A DNA stretch of 64,000 nt from assembly GCF_028994775.1 (NCBI RefSeq), contig NZ_JAJQMN010000003.1, forward strand, positions 248,001-312,000, in the 5' to 3' direction. Each line of letters opens with the position of its first letter. Positions within the stretch are counted from its first letter, which is position 1. The stretch is from Promicromonospora iranensis. Lineage in GTDB: Bacteria; Actinomycetota; Actinomycetes; Actinomycetales; Cellulomonadaceae. A program made the translations under genes and the position numbers. The notes below the pieces were generated by a model. It ran no database searches. It was not told where the DNA came from and saw nothing but the letters and a program-made list of their open reading frames with translations. Below are positions 30,788 through 39,213 of the stretch, one piece after another.

Positions 30788-33067
30788 CTACCTCGGCGGA
30801 TCGGCCTCCGGCTCCTCCTCGTTCATCACGCCCACCAGCGACCGCAGGCGCGCGTTGCTGAAGAGGTCCCCGAGCAGCACGACGGTGCCCGCGGAGTCCG
30901 CCAGCGGAACCTTCCAGTTCGGGTACTCGGTGTCCGTCCCGGGCTGGTTCTGAGCGCGTCGCTCTCCCACCGCGTCGGTCAGGTACACCCCGACGAGCGC
31001 GGACGGCGTGTCCTTGAGGTAGCGGTGCAGACCCTCGACGAGCTCGCGTTCGGACGGGTCGAAGGTCGTCAGGCCGCGGCGGGACAGCGCCTCGACCAGC
31101 GACTCCCGCTCCGCGCGTGCCTGTCCGCGCAGCACCGTCGGCTCCTCGGTGAGCAGCCCGAGCCGCTCGCGCAGGTCCACGTGCTCGCCGGCCAGGTACC
31201 CGGCGGTCGGCGGCAGGTCGTGGGTGGTCACCGTGGCCAGCGCCGCCCTGCGGTACGCCTCCGGCTCGACGGGCGCCCCGGCGGCGTCGCGCTCGAAGAG
31301 CAGCACGGAGGTGCCCAGGATGCCGCGCTCCTCGAGGTAGTCGCGGATCCAGGGCTCGAAGGTGCCCAGGTCCTCGCCGATGACGATCACCCCGGCGCGG
31401 TGCGCTTCCAGGCACAGGATGCCGATCAGCGCCTCGTGGTCGTAGGTGACGTACGCGCCGGCCGAGGCGCGCGCTCCACCCGGGATCCACCACAGGCGGA
31501 AGAGCCCGAGGATGTGGTCGATGCGCAGCGCGCCGCAGTGCCGCAGCACCGTGCGCAGCATCTCGCGGTAGGGCGCATAGCCCGCCTTCGCGAGGGCCCG
31601 CGGGTGCCACGGCGGCTGGGACCAGTTCTGGCCCTGCTGGTTGTACATGTCCGGCGGAGCACCGACGGAGACGCCCTGGGCGAGCACCCCGGCATCCGCC
31701 CAGGCGTCGGCGCCGTCCGAGGCCGAGCCCACGGCGAGGTCCTTGAGCAGGCCGAGCCGCATGCCCGCGTCGAGGCCGGCCCGGTGCGCCGCGCGGAGCT
31801 GATCGTCGGCGACCCACTGGAGCCAGCAGTAGAACTGGACCCGCTCCGAGAGCGCGTTGCGCAGCGTCGTCACCGCGGACGACGACGGGTCGGCGAGCTC
31901 CGGCGGCCAGTCGCGACCGTCGAGGTGCTCCGTGATGGCGCACCACGTCGCGAAGTCGACCAGGCCCTTGCCCTGCTCCAGCACGAACTCGTCGAACGCC
32001 GTCTGCCGGGCGGCCGACCGCTGGGCCGTCCAGACGACCTCCAGCGCCGCCTTCTTGGCCTCCCAGATGGCGTCCCGGTCGATCGGCCCGGAGTCCTCGG
32101 ACAGCTCCCGGACGGGCTCGCCCGCCCACTCCACGAGCGACCGGTCGGCGGCGGAGAGATACGCCGTCTCACGGATGTCCTCGACACGGATGTACAGCGG
32201 CGACATGAACCGCCGCGACGTCGGTAGGTAGGGGCTCGGTGTCACGGGCAGCACCGGCTCGGTGGCGTGCAGGGGGTTGATCCCGACGAAGTCCGCCCCG
32301 CCGTTGTGCGCCGTCTGCCAGGCGAGGTCGCCCAGGTCGGCGAGGTCACCCATGCCCCAGGAGTCCTTGGACCGCACCGAGTAGAGCTGGACCATGAAAC
32401 CCCAGGCCTGCTTGCGGGCGACCTTCTTGCGCAGCTCCAGCCGCTCGGGGGTCACCACGAGCGGCGTCTGCGCCGTCTGCCCGCCCGACTCGGCGTGCAG
32501 CGTGTGCCAGCCGAGCGGCAGGTCGGCCGGGACCGTGAACGTGGCCCGCGCGACCTTGCGGCTGTCCACCGTGCGGGGCTCGGCGTAGACGTCGGCCTGC
32601 CGCAGCTGTACCCGGGGGCCACGCACCACGGCGAACGATCCGGTAGCGGTCGCCTGCGGCGCCGTCACGCGCCACGGGGTGGCACTCGCGGGCACCACGG
32701 GCTGGTCGGACTGCTCGAGCTCGATCCACGCCGTGACGTCCGCGCCGTCCGCGACGTGCACCGGGACGCGCACCTCCCGGCCCTCCCGCGTCACGATGGT
32801 GGGCGGCAGCATCGAGCGCCACTCGTCGTCGCGGACCCGGTCCAGGCTCGCCGCGACGGCGCCGGGCGTCGACGCCGGTACGTCGAGCGCCTCCAGCGCC
32901 GCGACGACCGTCGACACGCTGACCTGCTGCAGGCGGCCGTCGTGGTCGGTGTACTCGCACTGCACGCCGTGGGCGGCAGCCAGCTCGGCCAGCTCCGGAG
33001 GCACGGTGGAGCCGTCTCCGGTGGACCCGGGCATCGGTTCGTCGGTCACAAGGAAAGATCTTGCCAT
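30788..33067 (-). CDS. malQ: 4-alpha-glucanotransferase (amylomaltase)
   Basis: This 759-aa GH77 enzyme transfers alpha-1,4-glucan segments in maltodextrin and glycogen metabolism. Catalytic regions are visible: LRIDHILGLFRLWWIPGG (nucleophile Asp), VIGEDLGTFEPWIRDYLEERGI (acid/base Glu) and ATVTTHDLPPTAGYLAGEH. The ~250-residue N-terminal extension with Ig-like strands is usual for actinobacterial and E. coli-type MalQ. The start is uncertain: ATG 33067, TTG 33070, or a GTG ~24 nt downstream; none has a strong Shine-Dalgarno. Confidence 0.95.
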   Translation of the reverse strand: MARSFLVTDEPMPGSTGDGSTVPPELAELAAAHGVQCEYTDHDGRLQQVSVSTVVAALEALDVPASTPGAVAASLDRVRDDEWRSMLPPTIVTREGREVRVPVHVADGADVTAWIELEQSDQPVVPASATPWRVTAPQATATGSFAVVRGPRVQLRQADVYAEPRTVDSRKVARATFTVPADLPLGWHTLHAESGGQTAQTPLVVTPERLELRKKVARKQAWGFMVQLYSVRSKDSWGMGDLADLGDLAWQTAHNGGADFVGINPLHATEPVLPVTPSPYLPTSRRFMSPLYIRVEDIRETAYLSAADRSLVEWAGEPVRELSEDSGPIDRDAIWEAKKAALEVVWTAQRSAARQTAFDEFVLEQGKGLVDFATWCAITEHLDGRDWPPELADPSSSAVTTLRNALSERVQFYCWLQWVADDQLRAAHRAGLDAGMRLGLLKDLAVGSASDGADAWADAGVLAQGVSVGAPPDMYNQQGQNWSQPPWHPRALAKAGYAPYREMLRTVLRHCGALRIDHILGLFRLWWIPGGARASAGAYVTYDHEALIGILCLEAHRAGVIVIGEDLGTFEPWIRDYLEERGILGTSVLLFERDAAGAPVEPEAYRRAALATVTTHDLPPTAGYLAGEHVDLRERLGLLTEEPTVLRGQARAERESLVEALSRRGLTTFDPSERELVEGLHRYLKDTPSALVGVYLTDAVGERRAQNQPGTDTEYPNWKVPLADSAGTVVLLGDLFSNARLRSLVGVMNEEEPEADPPR

Positions 33068-33210
33068 CAACCGGCGCTCACCGGGCGCAACGCGGGCGTG
33101 TCCGGCGAATTGACAGCATCAGAACCTGGGCCGAGCCGGCCGAGGCGAGTGGCGGCAGGGCCGCCGTGGACATCACCGTGGGGGCCGCCGGCGCGGCCGC
33201 CCGTCCGCGG

Positions 33211-34248
33211 TCAGGCAGACCCGGTCTCGCTCTGTGCGCTCTCGTCGTACGGCACGGTCGACGAGGCCAGGACGACGCCGGCGTCCAGCAGGGCCGCGTG
33301 CGCCGCCACACGGAGCGACCGGGCGACGAGCCACTGCTGCGCGGGGCGCACCTGCGCGTGCAGCGTGAAGGTCAGGCCCAGGGCGTCCACGGCGTCGACG
33401 CCGCGCACCGACGGCGTCTCCAGGAGGCTGTCCGCGATCTCGGGGTCGTTCTTCACCCGGTCGACGGCGCGGCCCAGTGCGGCACGGACGACGTCGACGT
33501 CGGTCCCGAGCGGGACCTGCACCGAGGCCACCGCACGGCTCCATTCCTGGGTGCTGTTGCCGGCGCGCAGGATCTCGCCGTTGCGGACGTACCAGAGGGT
33601 GCCGTCGAAGGCGCGCACCTGGGTGAGCCGCAGGCCCATCGCCTCGACCGTGCCGACCACCCCGCCGCCGAGGTCCACGATGTCGCCGACCCCGAACTGG
33701 TCCTCGATCAGGAGGAAGACACCCGAGAGGAAGTCCTTGACCAGACTCTGTGCGCCGAAGCCGATGGCGACGCCCGCCACGCCGGCGGTCGCCAGCAGCG
33801 GCGCGATGTCCAGGCCGATGGTCTGGAGGATGTACAGCACCATGATGGCGCCCACCACGATGTTGACCGACGAGTTCAGCACCGAGCCGACGGTCCGCGC
33901 GCGCTGGGCGCGCCGTTCGGCCGCCCGGGGGTTGGCCACGTTCAGGGCGTCGGCCAGGGCCTGCGGCGACATCAGCATGTTCTTGCGGCGCCGCTTGCCG
34001 TTCGCCGGCGCGGCGCCGGGCACGCCGCCCGTGGTGGTGGCCACGGGGTCGGTGGCACGCTCCACCACCGTGCGCGGCTTCTGGCCGATGGCGATGCGCT
34101 CGGTGAGGGAGGTGATGACGCGCCGCAGGACGTAGATCGTGAGCAGGCCGATCACGACGGTCAGGATCACCGTGAGGGGCTTGTCCAGGAACCAGGACCA
34201 GAAGTCCTCGGCGCTGTCGAAGACGGTGGCAGCAAGAGACTCGAACAC
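33211..34248 (-). CDS. MscS-family mechanosensitive channel
   Basis: This ~345-aa channel protein has one N-terminal TM ([20 protein letters not shown]) and a basic cytoplasmic loop. Two TMs follow ([27 protein letters not shown] and [38 protein letters not shown]). The second is the Ala/Gly-rich pore helix TM3 of MscS. The beta domain follows ([39 protein letters not shown]). It releases solutes at hypo-osmotic shock. A GTG at 34248 is taken as start; longer ATG starts up to 34326 are in frame. Confidence 0.93.
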   Translation of the reverse strand: MFESLAATVFDSAEDFWSWFLDKPLTVILTVVIGLLTIYVLRRVITSLTERIAIGQKPRTVVERATDPVATTTGGVPGAAPANGKRRRKNMLMSPQALADALNVANPRAAERRAQRARTVGSVLNSSVNIVVGAIMVLYILQTIGLDIAPLLATAGVAGVAIGFGAQSLVKDFLSGVFLLIEDQFGVGDIVDLGGGVVGTVEAMGLRLTQVRAFDGTLWYVRNGEILRAGNSTQEWSRAVASVQVPLGTDVDVVRAALGRAVDRVKNDPEIADSLLETPSVRGVDAVDALGLTFTLHAQVRPAQQWLVARSLRVAAHAALLDAGVVLASSTVPYDESAQSETGSA

Positions 34249-34406
34249 GACTGCCAACCTACTCGGATCGGGATGCCGCATCGGACATCTCCGGCCGCGC
34301 GCGAGGGACTCCTGCGCGATTTTCACAGGGCGTTCGCCTCACGGTCGCGCGCGGCGACGCGATCGTGAGGCCGGTCACGGACCCGGGAACCCCCGGGCCC
34401 GTGCCG

Positions 34407-34640
34407 TCACACCCTGAGCGTGTCGAGCTCCGCAGCGAGGTTGTCCGCCTCGGGCCCGACGATCACCTGGACCACCCGGCCGGACCGGACCACGCCGAAC
34501 GCGCCGGACGACTTCAGTCCCGGCTCGTCCACGAGGGACGGGTCGCTCACCTCTACTCGGAGCCGAGTGATGCACGGCTCCAGCTCGACGACGTTCGAGG
34601 TCCCTCCGAGTGCCGCAAGGATCTGGTCAGCCTTGGTCAT
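34407..34640 (-). CDS. Orphan PTS EIIB protein (glucose/GlcNAc type)
   Basis: This 77-aa stand-alone EIIB domain has C23 in [12 protein letters not shown] as the phosphocysteine site (family signature C-x-T-R-L-R) and a C-terminal GVVQVIVGP-type strand. In the PTS, EIIB passes phosphate from EIIA to the incoming sugar. No EIIA, EIIC, HPr or EI gene is present in the window. It may partner a membrane EIIC elsewhere or act in regulation. Confidence 0.9.
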   Translation of the reverse strand: MTKADQILAALGGTSNVVELEPCITRLRVEVSDPSLVDEPGLKSSGAFGVVRSGRVVQVIVGPEADNLAAELDTLRV

Positions 34641-34784
34641 GTCTCAACTCCCACCGTGCGTCGCTGCAGGTCTCCGACCAGCCTATCGGTGCTGGCAAGC
34701 GTTTGGCCCCCGCTGCTGTCGACTCGGTCACAAGAGACCGCGTTTCACGCCGCTGTCATCGTCCTGTCACCGTCCAGTGGCAGG

Positions 34785-35177
34785 ATGACGGACGTGACAC
34801 AGGAATCCTTCTTCGACGCCGTGGGCGGCCACGACACGTTCGTGCGTCTCGTCGACGCGTTCTACGACGGCGTCGCCGACGACCCCGTGCTGCGCCCCAT
34901 GTACCCCGAGGAGGACCTGGGGCCCGCGAAGGAGCGTCTGACGATGTTCCTCGAGCAGTACTGGGGCGGCCCCACCACCTACTCGGCGCAGCGCGGTCAC
35001 CCGCGCCTGCGCATGCGGCACATGCCGTTCAAGGTCAATCCCGACGCTCGCGACCGCTGGCTCGCGCACATGCGGACCGCCGTCGACTCGCTCGGCCTCG
35101 CGCCGATCCACGAGTCGCAGCTGTGGGACTACCTGGAGCGCGCCGCCTTCAGCATGATCAACACGTTCGAAGACTGA
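34785..35177 (+). CDS. glbO: Group II truncated haemoglobin (GlbO-type)
   Basis: This 130-aa 2-on-2 globin contains [76 protein letters not shown], with the proximal His in RMRHMPF and Tyr/Trp residues typical of trHbO. It binds haem and O2; suggested roles are oxygen delivery or peroxide and NO handling. It is followed 29 bp later by tesB, in the same direction. Confidence 0.95.
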   Translation: MTDVTQESFFDAVGGHDTFVRLVDAFYDGVADDPVLRPMYPEEDLGPAKERLTMFLEQYWGGPTTYSAQRGHPRLRMRHMPFKVNPDARDRWLAHMRTAVDSLGLAPIHESQLWDYLERAAFSMINTFED

Positions 35178-35206
35178 CCAGAGGACCGACGAGGAGACGC
35201 CCGCTC

Positions 35207-36166
35207 GTGGACGCCACCACCCCTGACCCGACCTCCGGCGGCACCGCGCCGGACCGCCAGCCCGACGCCCTCGACCGCCTGCTGCAGGTGCTCGACCTGC
35301 GGCACCTCGAGGGCTGGGGCCCGCGCGGCGAGGAGGACGTGCTGCGCGGCGACAGCATGCCCGGCCCGGCCAACCGCGCCTACGGCGGCCAGGTACTGGC
35401 GCAGGCCATCCTGGCCGCGGACCGCACGGTCCCGGACGGCCGCCTGATCCACTCGCTGCACGGCTACTTCCTGCGCGAGGGACGCGTCGAGGAGCCCATC
35501 GACTTCGCCGTCGAACGGCTGCGCGACGGACGCTCGTTCAGCGCCCGCCGTACCCACGCCATCCAGTTCGGCAAGCCGATCCTGTCGATGATCGCGTCCT
35601 TCCAGGACGACCAGCCCGGCTACGAGCACGCGATGCCCATGCCCGAGGACGTCCCGCCGCCCGACGAGGTCCGCTCCGCGTTCGACGAGCTCTCCAGCCT
35701 GCCGGAGGGGGTAGCCGTCCGGGCCCAGTTCTGGACGGACTCGGCGTTCGAGCTGCGGCATGTGGGCGGCTCGCTGTACCTGCAGCCGGACACCGCGGTG
35801 GCCGACGGAGGCACGCCGCCCGCCACCCAGATGGTCTGGATGCGCACCCGCCGTCCGCTGGAGAACAAGGAGCAGGCGATGCACCGCGCCCTGCTGGCCT
35901 TCGCATGCGACCAGCTCATGCTCGAGCCCGCGCTGCGGGCCGCCGGCAGGTCCTGGCAGGACGTCGGCGCCTCGGTGCCGATGGCCAGCCTCGACCACGG
36001 CATGTGGTGGCACCGCGACGTCCGGGTGGACGAGTGGATGCTGTTCGTCCAGACCTCGCCCACCGCCCAGGGCGGCCGTGCCCTGGGTACCGCGAAGGTC
36101 TACACGCAGGACGGCGCCCTCGTCGCCTCGGCCGGCCAGGAAGGCATGATCCGACTGCCGGCCTAG
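35207..36166 (+). CDS. tesB: Acyl-CoA thioesterase II
   Basis: This 319-aa double-hotdog thioesterase hydrolyses acyl-CoA to fatty acid and CoA. Signatures are NRAYGGQVLAQAILAADRTVPDGRLIHSLHGYFLREG (first hotdog), the linker PPDEVRSAFDELSSLPEGV, and the second hotdog with catalytic Asp in ACDQLMLEPAL and SLDHGMWWHRDVRVDEWMLF. A GTG start at 35207 follows GAGGAG (about 12 nt upstream). It converges with the TPR-like gene and the two stop codons overlap in CTAG. Confidence 0.94.
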   Translation: MDATTPDPTSGGTAPDRQPDALDRLLQVLDLRHLEGWGPRGEEDVLRGDSMPGPANRAYGGQVLAQAILAADRTVPDGRLIHSLHGYFLREGRVEEPIDFAVERLRDGRSFSARRTHAIQFGKPILSMIASFQDDQPGYEHAMPMPEDVPPPDEVRSAFDELSSLPEGVAVRAQFWTDSAFELRHVGGSLYLQPDTAVADGGTPPATQMVWMRTRRPLENKEQAMHRALLAFACDQLMLEPALRAAGRSWQDVGASVPMASLDHGMWWHRDVRVDEWMLFVQTSPTAQGGRALGTAKVYTQDGALVASAGQEGMIRLPA

Positions 36167-36813
36167 GCGCCGAGCTCCGCCAGGCGGTCATGGGCCGCCC
36201 GGACCGCCTGGCGGGTGGCTGCCACCTGTTCCGGGCCGGCACCTGCCTCGATCCGCAGCTCCAGGGCCCGCTCGAACAGTGCCAGGGCCTCACCGAGGTA
36301 GGGCCGGGCCTGGTCGGCGTGCACCTCGAGCGCCTGGTCGTACCGGCAGGTGCCCCAGTGCTGCAGCGCGAGGTACTCGAGCCGGTGCGCGTGCTCGATG
36401 CTCGCGGCATGCTCCCCGTAGTAGTGCGCCGCCTCCAGCGCCAGGCCGAACAGCAGGTCCGCCTCCGAGAACCGGTGCCGCCACTGCAGCACGTGAGCCA
36501 GCCGCATCAGCGACGGGACGGCACCGAGGGGTACGTCGGAGGCGTTCGAGTGCGCGGCCGCCGCGTCGTCGCTCGGCCCGCCGTTCAGCCGGACGGCGAG
36601 CCACCCGAGCCGCTCGGCCTCGGCCAGCTCGCGGTCGGGGTCGTCCGCCTCGGCGGCGAGCGCACGGGTGAGCGGCACGCGCACGGCGAGCACGTCCGGC
36701 GTGTCACGGTCCGAGCGCTCCGCCAGCTCGGCGAGAAACGCCTGGGCGGCGGGGCCGTCGTCGAACACCTCGTGCAGGGTGACCGGGTCGAAGTGGTGCC
36801 TGGGCAGATCCAA
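36163..36813 (-). CDS. TPR-like helical protein of unknown function
   Basis: This 216-aa all-helical protein has a repeated Ala/Leu-rich pattern resembling tetratricopeptide repeats (LMRLAHVLQWRHRFSEADLLFGLALEAAHYYGEHAASIEHAHRLEYLALQHWGTCRYDQALEVHADQARPYLGEALALFERALELR). There is no signal peptide or catalytic motif. It resembles small actinobacterial TPR proteins without known roles. Its TAG stop shares the CTAG tetranucleotide with the tesB stop. It is divergent from the hotdog thioesterase gene. Confidence 0.8.
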   Translation of the reverse strand: MDLPRHHFDPVTLHEVFDDGPAAQAFLAELAERSDRDTPDVLAVRVPLTRALAAEADDPDRELAEAERLGWLAVRLNGGPSDDAAAAHSNASDVPLGAVPSLMRLAHVLQWRHRFSEADLLFGLALEAAHYYGEHAASIEHAHRLEYLALQHWGTCRYDQALEVHADQARPYLGEALALFERALELRIEAGAGPEQVAATRQAVRAAHDRLAELGA

Positions 36814-36915
36814 CTGTTCCTCCGGGGCGAAACCAAGGGGATGAATCTACCAATTCGGACAGGCTGAAACCACTCTGCCGACGGCCGGGCCGCAGGTCGT
36901 CACGCGTGGAGGAAA

Positions 36916-37419
36916 ATGAGCACCATGACACGCCTCCATGTCCCCGTCACGCTGCGCTGGTCCGACCTCGACGCCTATGCGCACGTCAACAACGTGGCGA
37001 TGTTCCGCCTGCTGGAGGATGCCCGGATCACCGCCTTCTGGCTGCACCCCGAGGCCCCTGAGGGCGAGGCCTGGCCGACGGCGGTGGTTCCCACCGGACC
37101 CGACGCCGACTCGCACACCCTCGTGGCCGGCCAGCGCATCGAGTACCTGCGGCCGCTGCTGTTCACGCGCACACCGGTGCGCGTCGAGATGTGGCTCGGC
37201 CGGATCGGCGGCGCGAGCGCCGAGGTCTCCTACGAGGTGCACGACGGCGTCGCCGGCATGGCGAAGACCGGTCCGACGTCGGGCGGCAAGCCCTACGCGC
37301 GCGCCACCACCACTCTCGTGTTCGTCGACGCCACCACGAACCGGCCCCGAAGGCTCACGGAGGGCGAGCGGCTGGCGTGGAAGCCGTTCGAGGAGGACCC
37401 GGTCACGTTCCGCCGCTGA
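36916..37419 (+). CDS. Acyl-CoA thioesterase, 4HBT/hotdog family
   Basis: This 167-aa single-hotdog protein has RWSDLDAYAHVNNVAMFRLLEDAR, the catalytic Asp/His region of the 4-hydroxybenzoyl-CoA thioesterase family, and IEYLRPLLFTRTPVRVEMWLGRIGGASAEVSYEV strands. It probably hydrolyses an acyl-CoA of unknown nature. The start is ATG 36916 with GGAGGAAAA upstream. It lies close to tesB but on the far side of a divergent TPR gene, so the two are not co-transcribed. Confidence 0.92.
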   Translation: MSTMTRLHVPVTLRWSDLDAYAHVNNVAMFRLLEDARITAFWLHPEAPEGEAWPTAVVPTGPDADSHTLVAGQRIEYLRPLLFTRTPVRVEMWLGRIGGASAEVSYEVHDGVAGMAKTGPTSGGKPYARATTTLVFVDATTNRPRRLTEGERLAWKPFEEDPVTFRR

Positions 37420-37458
37420 TCACCCCCACCCCGTGCCGTGGGCATGACGGAGCGCGGG

Positions 37459-39213
37459 TCAGCTCGCGGCGACCGTCGCCGCCGTCCGACAGCTCGCGAG
37501 CCGGGAGAGCTCGTCTCCCACCGGAGCACGTACCAGCTGGTCCGCGACCGTGCCGACCGACTGCCGGAGGCGGCGCCGGGCGCCCATGGCGCGGCGGCGG
37601 GCGCCGAGCGCGCCGAACACCCGGCAGACCAGGGCGAGCAGCAGGCCGAGCGCCAGTCCGCCCAGCACCATGAGCGTGGGCCACGGGATCAGGAAGGGGT
37701 CGACGCCGAGCCCGTCGCCCGCGCCCGAATCCGGCGCCCCCGGGAACACGACGCCGCCGTCCCCCGACCAGGTGGGCAGGGTGAGCACCGGCGTCGGCGG
37801 CGGCGGGAGCTGCAGGTACGCGAACCCGAACAGGACCAGCAGCCACAGCAGGCCCGCTGCCACCACGGCGATCAGGGTCCACTGGACCACGTTGACCAGG
37901 GACCACCACATCGGGCGACGCGACGCCTCCACCCGGGTGCTCGCCACCGCCTGGTCGAGCGCGTCGGGGAGCGTCTCGATCCCCGCCTGCCCGCGGGCGC
38001 GGGCGGCCAGGACCCAGGGGTCCGCGGCACCGCGCGTCACCTCCTCGACGTAACGCCGCACGGCTGAGGCGGCGGCCGACCGCACGGCAGGCCGGGCGGT
38101 CGGCAGCGACGTGCGGACCAGGTCGTCGCGGCCCGACGGCGCCCGGTGCTCCCGGTCCGCGGTCCGCAGCCCGAGCCGCCGCAGCGGGTCCCTGCGCAGC
38201 CGCCCGATCCAGCGGGTCAGCGGCCAGCCGGTCGCCGCACGCGCATCCCGGCGGGCGGAGGCCCGTACGGCGTCGACCACCGTCGGCACCCCTGCTGCCG
38301 CCTCGAGCGCCGCCACCAGCTCGCCCTTGGCCTGGTTTCCCAGGCGCGACGGCGGCGGTGTGCCGCACTCGTCGACGATCTGCTGTGCCACCGCCCGCTC
38401 GTCCGCGGCGAGGCGGGCGGTCGCCGCCTCCCGTTTGGCCGCCGCCTTCGCCAGCAGGGCGCGCAGATCGTCCATGCCCTGGCCCGTCTTGGCGGACACG
38501 GCGAGCACGCGCGCCCCCTCCAGGCCGTCCTGCGCCATCAGGCGCTTGAGGTCGGCCAGCATCGCCGAGGTCTCGTCCGCGGTGAGGCGGTCCGCCTGGT
38601 TGAGCGCGACGACGACCACCTCCGCACGCCCCGCGAGCGGACGCAGGAAGCCCTCGTGCAGTGCGGCGTCCGCGTACTTCTGCGGGTCGACCACCCAGAC
38701 CAGCAGGTCAGCGCGCTGCACGAGCCGCTCGGCCCGCATCCGGTGCTCGGTCACCACCGAGTCGTGGTCCGGCAGGTCCAGCAGCACCAGCCCCGTGGTG
38801 TCCCCCACCGGTGTCCGACGCCGGAACGGTCCGGCGTCGACCGGCGGCGGTGACGGCTCGCCCTCCGCGGTCGGGGCGCCCACCTGGTGGCGCCGTCCGA
38901 CCTCCAGCCAGTCCAGGAGCGGGTCCGCACCCTCGCCCCAGACGGCGGCCATGGGGTGCGACGTCGTCGGGCGCCGCACGCCCGGCTGCGCGACCGCGAC
39001 ACCTGCCACGGCGTTCAGCACCGACGACTTGCCCGATCCGGTCGCGCCCGCCAGCGCCACCACCGTGTGCTCGGCGGACAGGCCGCCCCGTTCCCGCGCC
39101 CGGGTCGCGACGGCACGCGCCGCGTCCAGCAGGGCCGGCTCGATACGGCCCTCCGCGACCTCGACGGCCGTCTCGAGGGCAGTGGTCCGGTCGGCCAGGT
39201 CGAGCCGGCTCAT
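37459..39213 (-). CDS. Dynamin-like GTPase, membrane partner (pair 2)
   Basis: This 584-aa GTPase has P-loop GATGSGKSS (residues ~53-61), switch/G3 DLPDHDSV, and G4 NQAD. Two TMs lie near the C-terminus (TLIAVVAAGLLWLLVLFGFAYLQL and PTLMVLGGLALGLLLALVCRVFGAL), with a ~50-residue periplasmic hairpin between them. Its start overlaps the stop of the upstream GTPase by 4 bp (ATGA). Order and topology resemble DynB of the Streptomyces DynA/DynB pair, which stabilises sporulation septa. It is a paralogue of the GTPase at 45860-47440. Confidence 0.85.
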   Translation of the reverse strand: MSRLDLADRTTALETAVEVAEGRIEPALLDAARAVATRARERGGLSAEHTVVALAGATGSGKSSVLNAVAGVAVAQPGVRRPTTSHPMAAVWGEGADPLLDWLEVGRRHQVGAPTAEGEPSPPPVDAGPFRRRTPVGDTTGLVLLDLPDHDSVVTEHRMRAERLVQRADLLVWVVDPQKYADAALHEGFLRPLAGRAEVVVVALNQADRLTADETSAMLADLKRLMAQDGLEGARVLAVSAKTGQGMDDLRALLAKAAAKREAATARLAADERAVAQQIVDECGTPPPSRLGNQAKGELVAALEAAAGVPTVVDAVRASARRDARAATGWPLTRWIGRLRRDPLRRLGLRTADREHRAPSGRDDLVRTSLPTARPAVRSAAASAVRRYVEEVTRGAADPWVLAARARGQAGIETLPDALDQAVASTRVEASRRPMWWSLVNVVQWTLIAVVAAGLLWLLVLFGFAYLQLPPPPTPVLTLPTWSGDGGVVFPGAPDSGAGDGLGVDPFLIPWPTLMVLGGLALGLLLALVCRVFGALGARRRAMGARRRLRQSVGTVADQLVRAPVGDELSRLASCRTAATVAAS

